A stretch of DNA of 64,000 nucleotides. Origin: Pezicula radicicola. Its lineage: Eukaryota; Ascomycota; Leotiomycetes; Helotiales; Dermateaceae. A model generated the notes under the pieces. The model was given only the letters and a program-made list of their open reading frames with translations, had not been told where the DNA came from and ran no database searches. Of the stretch, positions 12,080 through 23,055 are shown piece by piece. Where the stretch lies: contig PDUO01000009.1 of NCBI GenBank assembly GCA_003008705.1, positions 496,001 through 560,000 of the forward strand, in the 5' to 3' direction. The position numbers and the translations under genes are program-made. The first letter of the stretch is position 1. The number at the start of each line of letters is the position of its first letter.

Positions 12080-14030
12080 ATGGAAACTCCAACATTCTCC
12101 GAACAAATACTTGATGATGGCGTGCCTTCGAAACAGATCCTTATCACTGATACAGATGCAGATAAGGCTTTATTGTATACTCGAGATAGATCGGTTGTTC
12201 TTGATGAGGAAACGAATAGACGGATCTTGAGGAAAATCGATTTTCATATCCTACCTGTTATGTGTGGGTTATATTTTTTACAATATTTGGATAAGACTGC
12301 GTGAGTTGAAACTTTTTCTTTTTTTGCTTTCTGTCATTAGAATAGGAGGCTGAGGGTTGCAAGAAGGAACTATAACGAGTTGCAGAGTTCAATAGTTTTT
12401 CTGAGTTGTTAGTAAGGATAATAATACCTTAATTGAGATAGTTCCGACAACGAGGTTAAGCATTTCGTATTTCGCTTTCTCTTATCATTGTGTTCTAAAT
12501 TTAAATTTTCAAGGATTCTGGTCCTTCTGACCCGCAAGACATATTAAAGTTCATAACTTCTTAAAACCAAAACCCCAACTAACAAGGGAAACCACGAACC
12601 AGCCTCTCCTACGCAGCAATAATGGGACTCCGAACCGACACAAACCTAACAACCTACCAATACGGCTGGGTCGGCTCAATCTTCTACGCAGGCTACCTAT
12701 CCTTCGAATACCCACACAATCTCCTCCTGCAAAAACTACCCGTCACAAAATATCTCTCAATCTGCGTTATCCTCTGGGGAATCTCACTCTGTTGTATGGC
12801 AGCCTGTACAAACTACCCATCTTTGATGGTAGTTCGTACATTCCTAGGTGCATTAGAAGGAGCCGTAACGCCTGCTTTCGTATTAATTACTTCACGATGG
12901 TATCGAGCTAGTGAACATACTACTCGAATCGGAATCTGGTTTACGTTTAATGGGGTTTCGCAGATTGTAGGTGGTGCGGTTGCTTATGGTATCGCTCAAG
13001 GATTGGCATCTAATAAAGAAATCACGTTTCCGGGATGGAAGATAATCTTTCTGGTTTGTGGATTGTTGACTATTTGTTATGGGGCTGTTTTTTGGTTGAT
13101 GCCGGATTCGGTTGTTGAGGCGAGGTGGTTGAGTGAGGAGGAGAAGTTGATGGCTATTGAGAGGTTGAGGGTTAATCAGCAAGGTTTAGGGAATCGGAAG
13201 TTTAAGGTTGAGCAGTTTTGGGAGGCTTTGTCTGATATTCGTGTAAGTGTTAATAAACCTCTTCCTCCTGTACATAACCCTCTTCAATGATAGTGACTTG
13301 CTTATTTCTCTTATAATTTGCTTTAATTAAAAGAGGCTAGCTAACAAGGAACTTTTAATAGTCATGGTTATACGTCCTCTTCACCCTGTCATGCGAAATC
13401 CCTAGCGGAGGAATCACCGTCTTCTTTACAATCCTAATCCAATCCTACGGCTTTACAACAACCGAAACCCTTCTAATCTCCATGCCAGCAGGAATAGTTC
13501 AAATCCTCACCACAACATTCTTTTGCTACTTAGTTCACGTTACCCAAAAACGAGCACTAGTAGCTGCATCATCAATGCTCCTCTCTATTTTCGGTCCCGC
13601 TCTAATGCTCGGTCTGGCTCATCCTTCTAATCCCCTAAATGCACGCATCGGCCAATTAATAGGTTATTATATATCGATTGGCAACTCGGCACCGGCTTTT
13701 ATTATTATTTTAGGAATGATAGCTACGAATACAGCGGGCCATACGAAGAAAACTACTGTTAGTGCCATGACGCTTATTGCTTATTGCTTGGGCTTTTTAA
13801 TCGGTCCGCAAATCTTTACCGATGGGCCGTATTACAGGCGGGCTAAGTTTGCCGTGTTGGGTTGTTGGATTGTTAGTTTTGGGGCCTGTGTTGCTTTGTG
13901 GTGGGTTAATAGATTGGAGAATCGGAGGAGAGATCATAGGGATAGGAGGGAACCTGTGGCGGTAGTGCCGGGGATGGAGTTCATGGATCTTACTGATATG
14001 CAGAATCGATGTTTTAGGTATGCTGAGTAG
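12080..14030 (+). CDS. MFS transporter, allantoate permease (Dal5)-like
   Basis: Exons 12080-12300, 12603-13242 and 13362-14030 give 509 residues. The soluble N-terminus ends in ILRKIDFHILPVMCGLYFLQYLDKTA, and the next exon continues LSYAAIMGLRTD, the standard start of the fungal anion:cation symporter branch of the MFS. YGWVGSIFYAGYLSFEYP, RTFLGALEGAVTPAFVLITS and RWYR follow, then helices 7-12 after a charged loop. Relatives import allantoate, nicotinate, pantothenate, small peptides or similar organic anions. The substrate cannot be assigned. The first intron is 302 bp, long for this genome, but the phase-2 junction restores the conserved KTALSYA. It lies 0.7 kb upstream of an agmatinase on the same strand, so a role in uptake of a guanidino or nitrogen compound is possible but only inferred. 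Confidence 0.88.
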
Positions 14031-14744
14031 AGGGTTATTGGTTGGCGTTGGAATTTATACTGCTTGAATGGTTTGGAAGGGTGGTTTGAATAGTGGTTCA
14101 CTGGTGATATATGGTTTGGGGATTTGGAAGCGGTGAATTTGTCCTCTGTCTGAAAACAGTACTCAGCAATATCGTCGCTTAAGTTTTGCCAACCACCCGA
14201 ACTAGCCTAGGAAAACACTCTTCTGACTAGTTGGCTAATCGCCAAATTAATAAACTCGGCAGCATCTTTGACTAATTTCATATTAAAGGTCATTGATGAC
14301 AAAGAAGAAGAGAAACAAGGCTGAGGCTAAGAGCAAGCGTAAGGATTAAATGGTGGAATTTGCGGAATACATCTTTATCAAATTGGTCAAATACAAGGAT
14401 TTCTGCAATTCAACTAATTGAACTGGCAAATGATTGGTCAAACCATCAGAACAACGTCATATTTAACAGTCGGGTAAGAACTCACCGGTCCTAGGCTTAA
14501 TTCGGCTGGTTAATAGAGATAGAGTCATAGGCCAAGATAGCGTGATATGCCTTCTTTGGCAGGTACAACCGACCCCACGACTTCATAAGTACATGATCTA
14601 AATTGTAAGTAATTGGTTGAGACTTCATTTAAGCTTTAGGAGAGAAAAGAAGAAGGGTCTCTACCTCCCTCAAAGAATCGTCACCAGGGCTGAAACCGTA
14701 AGCAACCTTGCCAGTTGCGACCCTTTATAACTTTAATAATTGCG
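14031..14744. other. Intergenic between MFS and agmatinase
   Basis: The interval holds the 3' region of the MFS gene and the upstream region of the agmatinase. I see no open frame with protein character and no repeat. A short A/G-rich stretch (GAAGAAGAGAAACAAGG) lies near 14303. Confidence 0.4.
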
Positions 14745-15936
14745 ATGCCTCCTCTACATCTCATCACCCTCTTCTCATTCATGATCCTTCAGGTCTCAGC
14801 CCGAGAACTCACATTTCCCTCATTTCCACAATACCAGCACCAAATCATGGCTCAAGAAGACGACTCAACCATCCAAATCACCTCTTCAGCTCCCTTCTTC
14901 GGTCTAACCACCTTCGCCAACCTACCATATGTCAATTGCTTCGGTGGAAACCTAGAAACAACCGAGACTTATGATATTGCTATCATGGGAGCTCCATTTG
15001 ACACCAGTACGACCGGTCGACCCGGTGCCCGTTTCGGACCTGCAGGCATCAGACGAGGTTCCCAGCGTCTAGGCCCTGATTTGTGGAGTATTTATACTGG
15101 TGAGAATAGCCTTGCTTCATGGGCCAAAGTCATCGACTGTGGGGATGTAGAGATGACTCTCCTTGATAACACTATTGCGTTGAACCAATTGGACAAAGCA
15201 CATCGAGTTGTATCAAGTCGAACTGCGCATACCACTGCCAAAGGAAAGACTCCACGAATTGTTGTTCTTGGAGGCGATCATACAACGACTCTCTCTGCTC
15301 TTCGCTCTACTTACCAGAAATGGGGTCCAGTATCGGTAATTCATTTCGATAGCCATATTGATACTTGGGATCCTGAGGTTCTTGGAGGTGACGTCTCGCA
15401 CTACGCGGGTGTCAATCACGGGACCTTTTTGCATATCGCTCATGAAGAGGGGTTAATTCTCAACTCTTCAATCCACGCGGGCATTCGGGCACCCGTAATG
15501 AGGCCAAAGAAAGATGTTAGGAATGATCGTCGTTGTGGATTTGAAATAGTTACAGCGAGAGATCTTGATATTTTGGGTGTGCAGGGTGTCATTGATGCTT
15601 TGAAGAAGCGAGTAGGGGAATCGAGGGTTTACATCAGTGTTGATATTGATGTCCTTGATCCTGCTTTTGCTCCTGGTCAGTATTTTATTCTCTGTATTAG
15701 GCTCTAACAATTGTTGACATACGCTGATAGCAACCGGGACTTCTGAGCCTGGTGGTTGGAGTACACGGGAGCTGCTGACCATACTCGATGGACTTACCGG
15801 ACTCCCAGTAGTAGGTGGTGATGTGGTTGAGGTCGCTCCAGTCTACGACAATGCGGGAGAGACGACCGTCTTGGCGGCTTCTGAAGTCGCGATGTCTCTG
15901 ATAACTCTGATGGTACAAACACCGATTAAGGAATAA
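14745..15936 (+). CDS. Agmatinase / ureohydrolase with leader peptide
   Basis: Exons 14745-15675 and 15731-15936 encode 378 residues. Start 14745 is the first ATG of the frame and gives a hydrophobic leader, MPPLHLITLFSFMILQVSA, so the protein is probably secretory or vacuolar, as in several fungal agmatinase-like proteins. The arginase-fold metal ligands are all present: VVLGGDHTTT, HFDSHIDTWD and SVDIDVLDPAFAPATG. The last motif is split by the intron. SAPFFGLTTFANLPYV and GAPFDTSTTGRPGARFGPAGIR are typical of agmatinases rather than true arginases. The reaction expected is agmatine to putrescine plus urea. It is convergent with ARG8, with 290 bp between their stop codons. Substrate preference within the ureohydrolase family is inferred. 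Confidence 0.9.
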
Positions 15937-16226
15937 GACACGGCTGAAATATTCTGACGGGTCGTTCTCAAGACGAAATATCAAGCTGAAATAACTTCAG
16001 AATTGGTGAGTAAAAGATCAGGCGGCTGAAACCTATCCTGGATGTAATATTGTGTACTGTATAGAGATATTAAAGAACCCATTCCGCTTTTCCAATTCCA
16101 AATGCAGTAACGCTAAAATGCTGCGATCTAAGACCCAGTCGTTATCTGCCAGTCATTACATAATTATCGGTATTGACAACAATTCCCAGCGGCACATTAG
16201 TTGGGAGAATCAACTTCCCCGCCAAC

Positions 16227-17770
16227 CTACTTGCCTTGGGGCTCTTCTCCTGGGGTTGTGGCTACTTTCATGGCCGCATCTAAAATCTTGATACCCTCCT
16301 CAATCTCAGCCTCTGTGATCGTTAGAGATGGAACGAAACGCAGAGTGTTGGTTCCGGCGGTGATAATAAGCAATCCTCTCTCACGAGCAGCTGTAACAAT
16401 AGGAGTTGGGTCCTGGCTGAGCTGTAGACCTAGAAGCAAACCCTTTCCCCGAACCTCCGTTATCAGATCAGGATATCGTTGTTGTAGGGATTTGAAGTGT
16501 TTCTTGAAGATATCGGACTTAACGATCACGTCCTTCTGAAGCTCCGGGGAAGAAAGACGAGACACAATATAGTGTGCTAGTCTGCTTCCTAGTGGGTTTC
16601 CACCGAATGTTGTACCGTGATCTCCGACCATGATTTTCTCTGATACGTCTTTGTTTACGATGGTCGCACCGATTGGGAAACCATTGCCAAGTGCTTTGGC
16701 AGTGGTGATAATATCTGGGTGTGCTGACTTTGGCAATGAAGCATGTGCCCAGAGCTTGCCAGTTCGACCAAGACCACACTGAATCTCATCATAGATGAGT
16801 ACTGCACCAACTTCTTTGCATCGAGCCGCTAGTGCCGTGAGAAATTCCTCTGTTGCTACTATGACTCCCCCCTCTCCCTGAATCGGCTCGATGATAACAC
16901 CGCAGGTATTCTCAGTAACCAAATCATTGATGGCCTCCACGTCGTTGTAGGTTCCATATTTAAACCCAGGCAACATGGGCGCAAATGGCTTCTGGTATTT
17001 TGGGTTTGGCGTAGCAGATAAACTACCCATTGTCCTTCCATGGAAGGAGTTTTGGAAGGACACAACCTCATGTTTGGCACCCGAGGGATCCACTACCTTT
17101 CCTGCCTTGCGAGCAAACTTAATAGCAGCTTCATTGGCTTCAGTGCCTGAATTACAGATGAAAACTGCTTGAGTATCATGCATGGCACCAGACTCGAGAG
17201 TCTTTTCAACCAGCAGCTGAGAAAGGGCTCCGGTCCAAGGGTTATGGTAAAGGTTGGAGGTGTGAATGAGTTGTTGTGACTAATGAATGTCAGCGGGCAA
17301 GTCGTATGACTCAAAGGACCTTCCTACCTGTTCTGCAAGAATCTTGGCTATTTCTGGATCGCAGTGTCCCAATGCATTAACAGCGATTCCAGCTGTAAAA
17401 TCCAAGTACCTTCGATTCTCTACATCCCATAAATAGCATCCTTGGCCCTTCACAAACATTGGTGGTGGTCGAACGTAGGTCTTGACCATGTATGGTGCTT
17501 GTTCGCTAACAATGGCGGTCGTAGGCGAGTCTACAGGAGGATCAGCGTTAGGCAATTGTGACTTCTGTTGTCAATTGATATATTAGCGGATGAGCAGTAG
17601 TTTGTATGAAGGAGACGAACGTATATGTCGCTCTTAAGCTCATCTGGAAAACTTGTCGCAGCTGCAGTAGCTTGCGAGGCATTCCTCTTTATGATGCCAT
17701 TGACTGATGCAGAGGGGTTGCACGACTTCAGAGTAGCGGCTACTCGCTTTGCAGATATTCGAAGAGCCAT
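16227..17770 (-). CDS. ARG8: Acetylornithine aminotransferase, mitochondrial
   Basis: Three exons on the minus strand, 17621-17770, 17328-17564 and 16227-17279, all phase 0, give 479 residues. The first about 40 residues are Arg/Ser/Ala-rich without acids (MALRISAKRVAATLKSCNPS), a mitochondrial presequence. The body is a class-III PLP aminotransferase: FTAGIAVNALGHCDPEI, FICNSGTEANEAAIKFARK, SFHGRTMGSLSAT, IIEPIQGEGGV, LIYDEIQCGLGRTGK, and the PLP lysine in TTAKALGNGFPIGA at about residue 330, then DHGTTFGGNPL. It makes N-acetylornithine from acetylglutamate semialdehyde in arginine synthesis. A perfect TGACTCA lies about 390 bp upstream of the start. Ornithine aminotransferase is the nearest alternative, but the presequence and AcOAT-type motifs favour ARG8. 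Confidence 0.93.
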
Positions 17771-18692
17771 TGCAAGATATTTGGACGAGGAGGAGAGGAA
17801 GGGGAGGTGTTGAGGGAAAAGGTGAGTGTTGACGAAGAGAGGGATTTTGTTTTAAGCTTGGGACAATGTTACTCATTGCGTTGGCGATAAGATCCGATAA
17901 CGGGCATCGCGCGTGCCCAAGGAGCGCTAGTGATGCAAGCCGGAAAAATCTGATGCCTGACTTTTAGTTGCGCAGCTCACGTGATGTAAATACCCATCAG
18001 AGCTTGCTCGACCCAGAAATATACTTCAAAGAAAGCATCCTAGGCATAGAAGGTTAAATACAAGAAAAGTTGTATAACTGATTGTTTTGTTTTGGCCATG
18101 CGTAGAGTTATCTCACCGCCTGGCAGAATGCTAAAGTAGGCTAAGGTTCTCCGTAGTCTGTGACTCAAGCCACCTTCTTTAAAGAACACTTAGAATCTTT
18201 CAGAGTACAACATTACTTTGTCTACCTATATATTACTCACTAAATAACTATTCTGCTTAATATTAGTTGTAAGAGAATAATATTTTACGTTCTATCTTAC
18301 ATTCTCTAAAGTTATACAGAGGAGAAAATGTATATATCTTAAGCGAGCAAGGTAGTATTACTATTACTAAGTTTCTTTAGGAGCTTAACCTTCTTTTATT
18401 TTACTAGTAGAGAGTAAAAGATTACTTATTAAGAACTTTAAAAAGAGGGTAGTAACATAATTGATACATACCTAGAGCTTGCTTTAATACTAAGAGACAA
18501 GAGCCCAGAAACTAAGTAGCTTGTACTTTAAAATTCCAAAAAAAAAGCTCGATTTCCTTCCTATACCTAATAGCTAAATCAGCAGCTGCCCTAGAAACCC
18601 ACGCAAAGCACCATTGCAAATTCCATCCAAGCGTAGTAAAACCCATTATTCCCAGCCTAGAAACTATCCCATCCCCAGTCACTGCCACCCTC
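17771..18692. other. Intergenic; ARG8 promoter and AT-rich stretch
   Basis: The right flank of ARG8 carries its promoter, including the TGACTCA listed separately. From about 18190 to 18530 the sequence is AT-rich with stops in all frames, resembling a small RIP-degraded repeat. No gene is visible. Confidence 0.45.
18161..18167. promoter_or_regulatory. Gcn4/CPC1-type site upstream of ARG8
   Basis: TGACTCA is the perfect palindromic core recognised by Gcn4 and its filamentous-fungal counterparts CPC1/CpcA. It sits 391 bp upstream of the ARG8 start codon. ARG8 orthologues are classic targets of general amino-acid control. A 7-mer can occur by chance, but another copy lies next to TRP5 in this window. 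Confidence 0.5.
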
Positions 18693-19530
18693 CTAAACAA
18701 CAGCAGGTTCCCTAACATATGCATTACAACTGAAATCCGCCCCAGGAATCGGACTAAGCCCAAGGTTCACAAAACCAAACCGTTTATAAACCGGGGCCCC
18801 CATATCACTAGCATCGACATAAGCAACTCTCCCTTTCTGATCAGCAATTTTACAACCCCAGTCTACTAACATTCCTCCGATTCCCAATTTTCTGTATTGG
18901 GGGAGGGTGCCTAGCATGTCGAGATCTTATGAACGGAAACGCAAAACCATTAGTACTTAGGTATATGGTGTATTTTGAAGATGGAAGAGAGGGTTTTGTA
19001 GGGTGTGGGAAGGGTAAGAAGAAAGGGACGGGATGGGATTTGATTGTAAGGGAAAGAGAGATGTGGTACTTACACAAATGTTGCTTCTGATCTCTCTTCT
19101 CAAAATACCCCAACCTATCTCGGGCAATATGATCAAAAAATGAATCACACAAGCCCACATCACTTTCATCCGCCCACTTCGGAAACCTAGGAAAGAATTC
19201 TTGACTTGATTCCGTTGTCTCGTTACTTGGGATCTGCCATTTCGCATACGCCACCACCTTCCCTTCTGCAGCTATATCCTTAACAACAACAAATCGATCA
19301 CAATCCCGATACAATAGATCATGGAGATTAGCATCATCCCACCATTTTTGGACAGATGGGGTCCAAGGGAACATCTTTTCAAGGAAGGAGCCGGAGAAGC
19401 AAGTGAAGAAGACATTGCTTATTTCGGGGATGTCATTTGGTGTTGCTTCCGTGAGCTGGAGGTTGGGGGTATGTGTTAGTTTTGGTTGAGAGATTGGGGT
19501 GGTGGTTGCTTCGGGAGTTAGAGTGGTCAT
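18693..19530 (-). CDS. GNAT-family N-acetyltransferase
   Basis: Exons 19074-19530 and 18693-18925 (minus strand, phase-1 intron of 148 bp) encode 229 residues. The N-terminal half has the look of fungal GNAT proteins: LQLTEATPNDIPEISNVFFTCF, then a PWTPSVQKWW segment and VVKDIAAEGKVVAYAKWQIP for the central strands. Joining the exons gives HLYLDMLGTLPQYRKLGIGG, the acetyl-CoA binding motif A (Q/R-x-x-G-x-G/A), followed by a DASDMGAPVYKRFGFVNLG motif-B region. It should transfer an acetyl group to an amine, but the substrate (small molecule or protein) is unknown. No signal peptide is seen. The neighbouring phosphatase gene lies upstream on the same strand, with a 560-bp gap holding a strong palindrome. 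Confidence 0.85.
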
Positions 19531-20090
19531 TTTGAGTGGTTTTGAGGTTGTTGGAGAGAGAAGTGTCTGCTTTGGTTTCTGTTGGCTTTGCCTTTGTCTT
19601 TGGGGTTGAATTTGGATTTGGAGGAAGGTGGAGAGAGGGAGTCGGTTGTAAGTAAAAGGAGGCGTGGTTGTTACGAATTGATGTTGAAGGTGAGGAGAGG
19701 ATTAGAAGAAGGATGGCACTGGAATTATACTGGAAGGTGAGCAGTGAGCACTAATGCAGCCTCGTGTACTCGTACTGAGGACGAATAAACGTTAAATTTA
19801 ACGTAGCTCGTCACCTAGTAATTAACGTTTATTCATCCACAGTACGAGTAGCAAGGGTAGGTGCATGTTGTGTGCCTGTATGAGTAAGGGTAAGGAAGAA
19901 GCTTCCGTGGTTGCCCCCACTACTACCCCACCTTGCCTTGGGCTTTGGTGATGTCCCCTGCACAACCTGGAACACTTTCAACTTATTATTTACGAGAAGT
20001 TCAGTTATCTATTAAATACATTACTCCTGAACTCTATCTGGCTATCCCACCTTTCCTACACCATTACCATTAACATTACTCTTCTCATAC
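19531..20090. other. Intergenic with palindrome
   Basis: This is the promoter side of the acetyltransferase and the 3' side of the phosphatase gene. Apart from the 84-bp palindrome listed separately, I see only C/T-rich promoter-like sequence on the minus strand near 19530-19720. Confidence 0.45.
19767..19850. repeat. 84-bp near-perfect palindrome
   Basis: Bases 19767-19795 and 19822-19850 are inverted repeats of 29 nt with only two mismatches, separated by 26 nt. The arms start TACTCGTACTG and end AATAAACGTTAA. The outermost dinucleotides are TA on both sides. It could be a tiny foldback element inserted at TA, or an RNA or cruciform hairpin at the 3' side of the phosphatase gene. It codes for nothing. 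Confidence 0.75.
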
Positions 20091-22200
20091 TTATATAGTG
20101 TCAACTACAAAACTGCTGATAAAGTACTGCCCCGTGGCAGTATCATTTGTAGCATTAGTCGTAACCACACTTCCATACTTCAAACTCCCACTCTCTGCCA
20201 AACCACCAGCAACAGCACCGCTACCATCTCTTAACAGCTTATTTGCTCCATTAAGAACGGTGAAGTTCGCGAGACTGATCTCATATCCGTTCCTGGTTGC
20301 AATGCTCGGAAGACCGAAAAAGGAGGCGTTGACAGCGTCGTAGCCGACGCTGATCTCATAGTATCCTCTATAGTAGAGATCTTGCCATTGGAGTTCTCGG
20401 TTTGCGGCTGTGAGAAGCGAGGAGTAGGTATTGGCGTTGTGGAGCGTTATATTTTGGCCGTAGGGACAAGGAGAAGAAACGGCAGTGCCTGCAAATTCGA
20501 CGCCGATGGATCCATCTCCTGTGGTTGGGTCGTAAGGATGAGAGTCCAGCCAAACAAGATCTGAGACCCACGAGGCGTGCGAGTCTCCTGCAAGAAAGAT
20601 AGTATTGTTGATTTTGTTATCATACAAATGTGCGAGGGTTCGGTTTCGGTTGCTTTGGTATCCATCCCCTTCAACAAATCAGTACTATGTTTTTTCCAAA
20701 GAGTAAGAGTAAGAGCCTTGAGACATGCTCCCGGAGTCGTGAGACAGTGTTTCGAGGGCATGAGAATAAAGAAATATGTTGCTTACATGCGTCATAGTCA
20801 AATGAATTATCATCCCCGTAAGCGATGGACTCGTTAATACGCGAGAAGATAATCTGGTTTCCGATGATTCTCCACGCAGCTCCACGGTTCGACGACTTTG
20901 AAAGCTCATTATAGAACCAGTTCTCCTGTCGGGAACCCATAAGTGTGCGACCGGCATCATTAGAAATGGCATGTACATAATCGGTATTCCAGTACAAGTC
21001 TGTGATACTACGATCATACTGACGAGTATCCAACATAATAAGATCCATAAGATCACCGATCTCGAAGTTACGCCATATGCGAAGATTATCGTCCATTTCT
21101 ACTTGGCGAATAGGCATCCATTCAAAGTATGCACGCACGGCGTTCATCTTGCGTTGGTCAACCGAAACGCCACCATCGTCTATGAATGAATCTTCGGTGT
21201 TGTTGAGCTTAGATGACCCGGCTCGCCAAGTATTGTCGGCAACTTCATGATCGTCCCAAACTGGGATCCAGGGGAACTGTTGATGGCTTAGGAGTAAGTC
21301 GAGATCGGTTCGATATGTGGCTATTCTCTTGCGGTAATCATAGAGTGTGTATATATCACGGTCGGGGAGCGGGATACGGCCAACACTATTGCCCCAACCA
21401 TATTCTCCATTCTTATATTCGTAAATATAGTCTCCAAGATGGATAACATAGTCAACAGAGTCTTTGCGAACAGGGTTACCATACGCATTGAAGAAACCGA
21501 AGGCTAATATTGTGTGTTAGTTATAGTTACTTTAAGCAGTTGAGTGTACTCACGGAAATTGCTGCACGAGTAGACTGCAATCTTGATAGCTGTGTTGACC
21601 TTGTCGCCCTTGCTGGGTGTTGTTTTTGTTCTGCCAATTGGACTCGTGTTGTTGGAGTTGCAGATACTGAATTGATAATCTGAAATGACATTTAGAGTTA
21701 ACAATATATCCGTTTAAAGGCAACTCACAATAACTGGTGTATGGCTTGAGGTTCTTCGCTTTCACCTTGATCGTGTAATCAATATCAGAACTCGTATAGG
21801 CGGTTCCCTGGTCAACATAACTATTCATTGAAGAATCACTGGCCACCTTGTAGTTTACACAAACTGGTGCTGCACTTGCTTTCACATATTGCTCTGTCTC
21901 ATGCGAATACAGTGGAACATATCCCGAAACAGTAATATTGCTAGTGTCATCATCCAAAGAAGGAGCAGCACGGGTCCATAGAATAACAGAGGTATCATAT
22001 GGGTCTCCGCTCGCAACACCGTGAGTGAAGTTTAGTTGAGACGGACTCCATGATGCAGTTGGCGTGTTTCGAGCAGCAACCTTGCGGATAGAGACACCAA
22101 GTTCTGGGTGGTGATGAGAAGGACTGCGGTAGTTGAGGTTGTTTGCAAAGGATGCAGTTGCGGCGCTTGCCAAAGAGAGTATGGAGAGAAGCTGGAGCAT
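20091..22200 (-). CDS. Secreted PhoD-type alkaline phosphatase
   Basis: Four minus-strand exons, 21729-22200, 21554-21679, 20787-21503 and 20091-20668, give 630 residues. A signal peptide (MLQLLSILSLASAATASFA) is followed by the PhoD N-terminal beta domain (FTHGVASGDPYDTSVILWTRAAP ... YQFSIC) and the PhoD metallophosphatase core: VDYVIHLGDYIYEY, PVWDDHEVADN, MLDTRQYDR and FLAGDSHASW, which carry metal ligands in this family. Many NxS/T sequons fit an extracellular glycoprotein. Family members are Ca/Fe-dependent phosphodiesterases or monoesterases that release phosphate from organic substrates. The third intron is phase 1 and restores DAWDGYQSNRNR. The promoter is shared with the divergent HMG-CoA lyase across 855 bp. 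Confidence 0.92.
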
Positions 22201-23055
22201 GATGCGAGAACCTGGAAAAAGCCAACTACACTTACAGACTGCTCACCAGACTTCGACTTTGGAGACGCTCCGAGCTTCTTATGTTTGGAAATTCTCCCCT
22301 CACACTGTATGAGTGATACTCTATCTTACTTCCTACAGTAGCTTCATGCAGAATTGAAGTCCATCCCGGAAGGCTCGGTGACCATGGTTCTACACGGCGA
22401 GTTCTCCTGATCCTAGGCTACGGATAAGCTTCCAAGGCCATGAACTATTCCATGACGATTGAGGTTGTAAGCTTTGCAGGACACGCTGTAATCGAAGCTC
22501 TTGGACTGGTCAATTGCGAAGCTGTTGTGCCTGGCTGGCAGTCTTGGCAATGTGGTATCCGATCAATCGGGTGAGCTGGTTTGCTTATTAATAATGTTGG
22601 AAGCTGTTCGTGGAACTAGCTGTTTCCCTACTTAGGAAGGTTCATCTGCCGTCTGATGTGATTTCAGAGGAAATCTCGCATCCCCGGTCATCCCAGCAAT
22701 CCACGTGCTGCATCACCTGATTGTATTGGACAATGGAACGACGCCCTTCAATAAGTCTAGAAAAACATTACGAAAGTAGTATATTACGTAGTTTGTAATG
22801 TTGTCATACGCTGATAGCTGTCTTCCCCTCGAGCAACTTCTAGAAAATGCCCTCTTCCACGCCGTGCTGACTGGAAACAATCGGCAGTTTATCATAGAAG
22901 GGAGAATTGGAGGACAACTGACTGTAGGTTGACAAGGAACCTCTGAGGCCCGTGCCCGTCCCCGCATGCGGAGTGCTCACCCCATGCTGTGACACTTCCG
23001 AAATACATCGAACCATCACTGGCAAACGCTTCACTAACAACAATGCCCCATCACC
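22201..23055. other. Divergent promoter region (phosphatase / HMG-CoA lyase)
   Basis: No gene is supported. It must contain the promoters of both flanking genes. An ATG at 23043, 13 bp upstream of the lyase start and out of frame with it, could slightly reduce initiation at 23056. Confidence 0.4.

Noticed and set aside
18512..18763. 83-codon minus-strand frame downstream of the acetyltransferase
   Set aside because: It overlaps the acetyltransferase C-terminus in another frame and has no motif.
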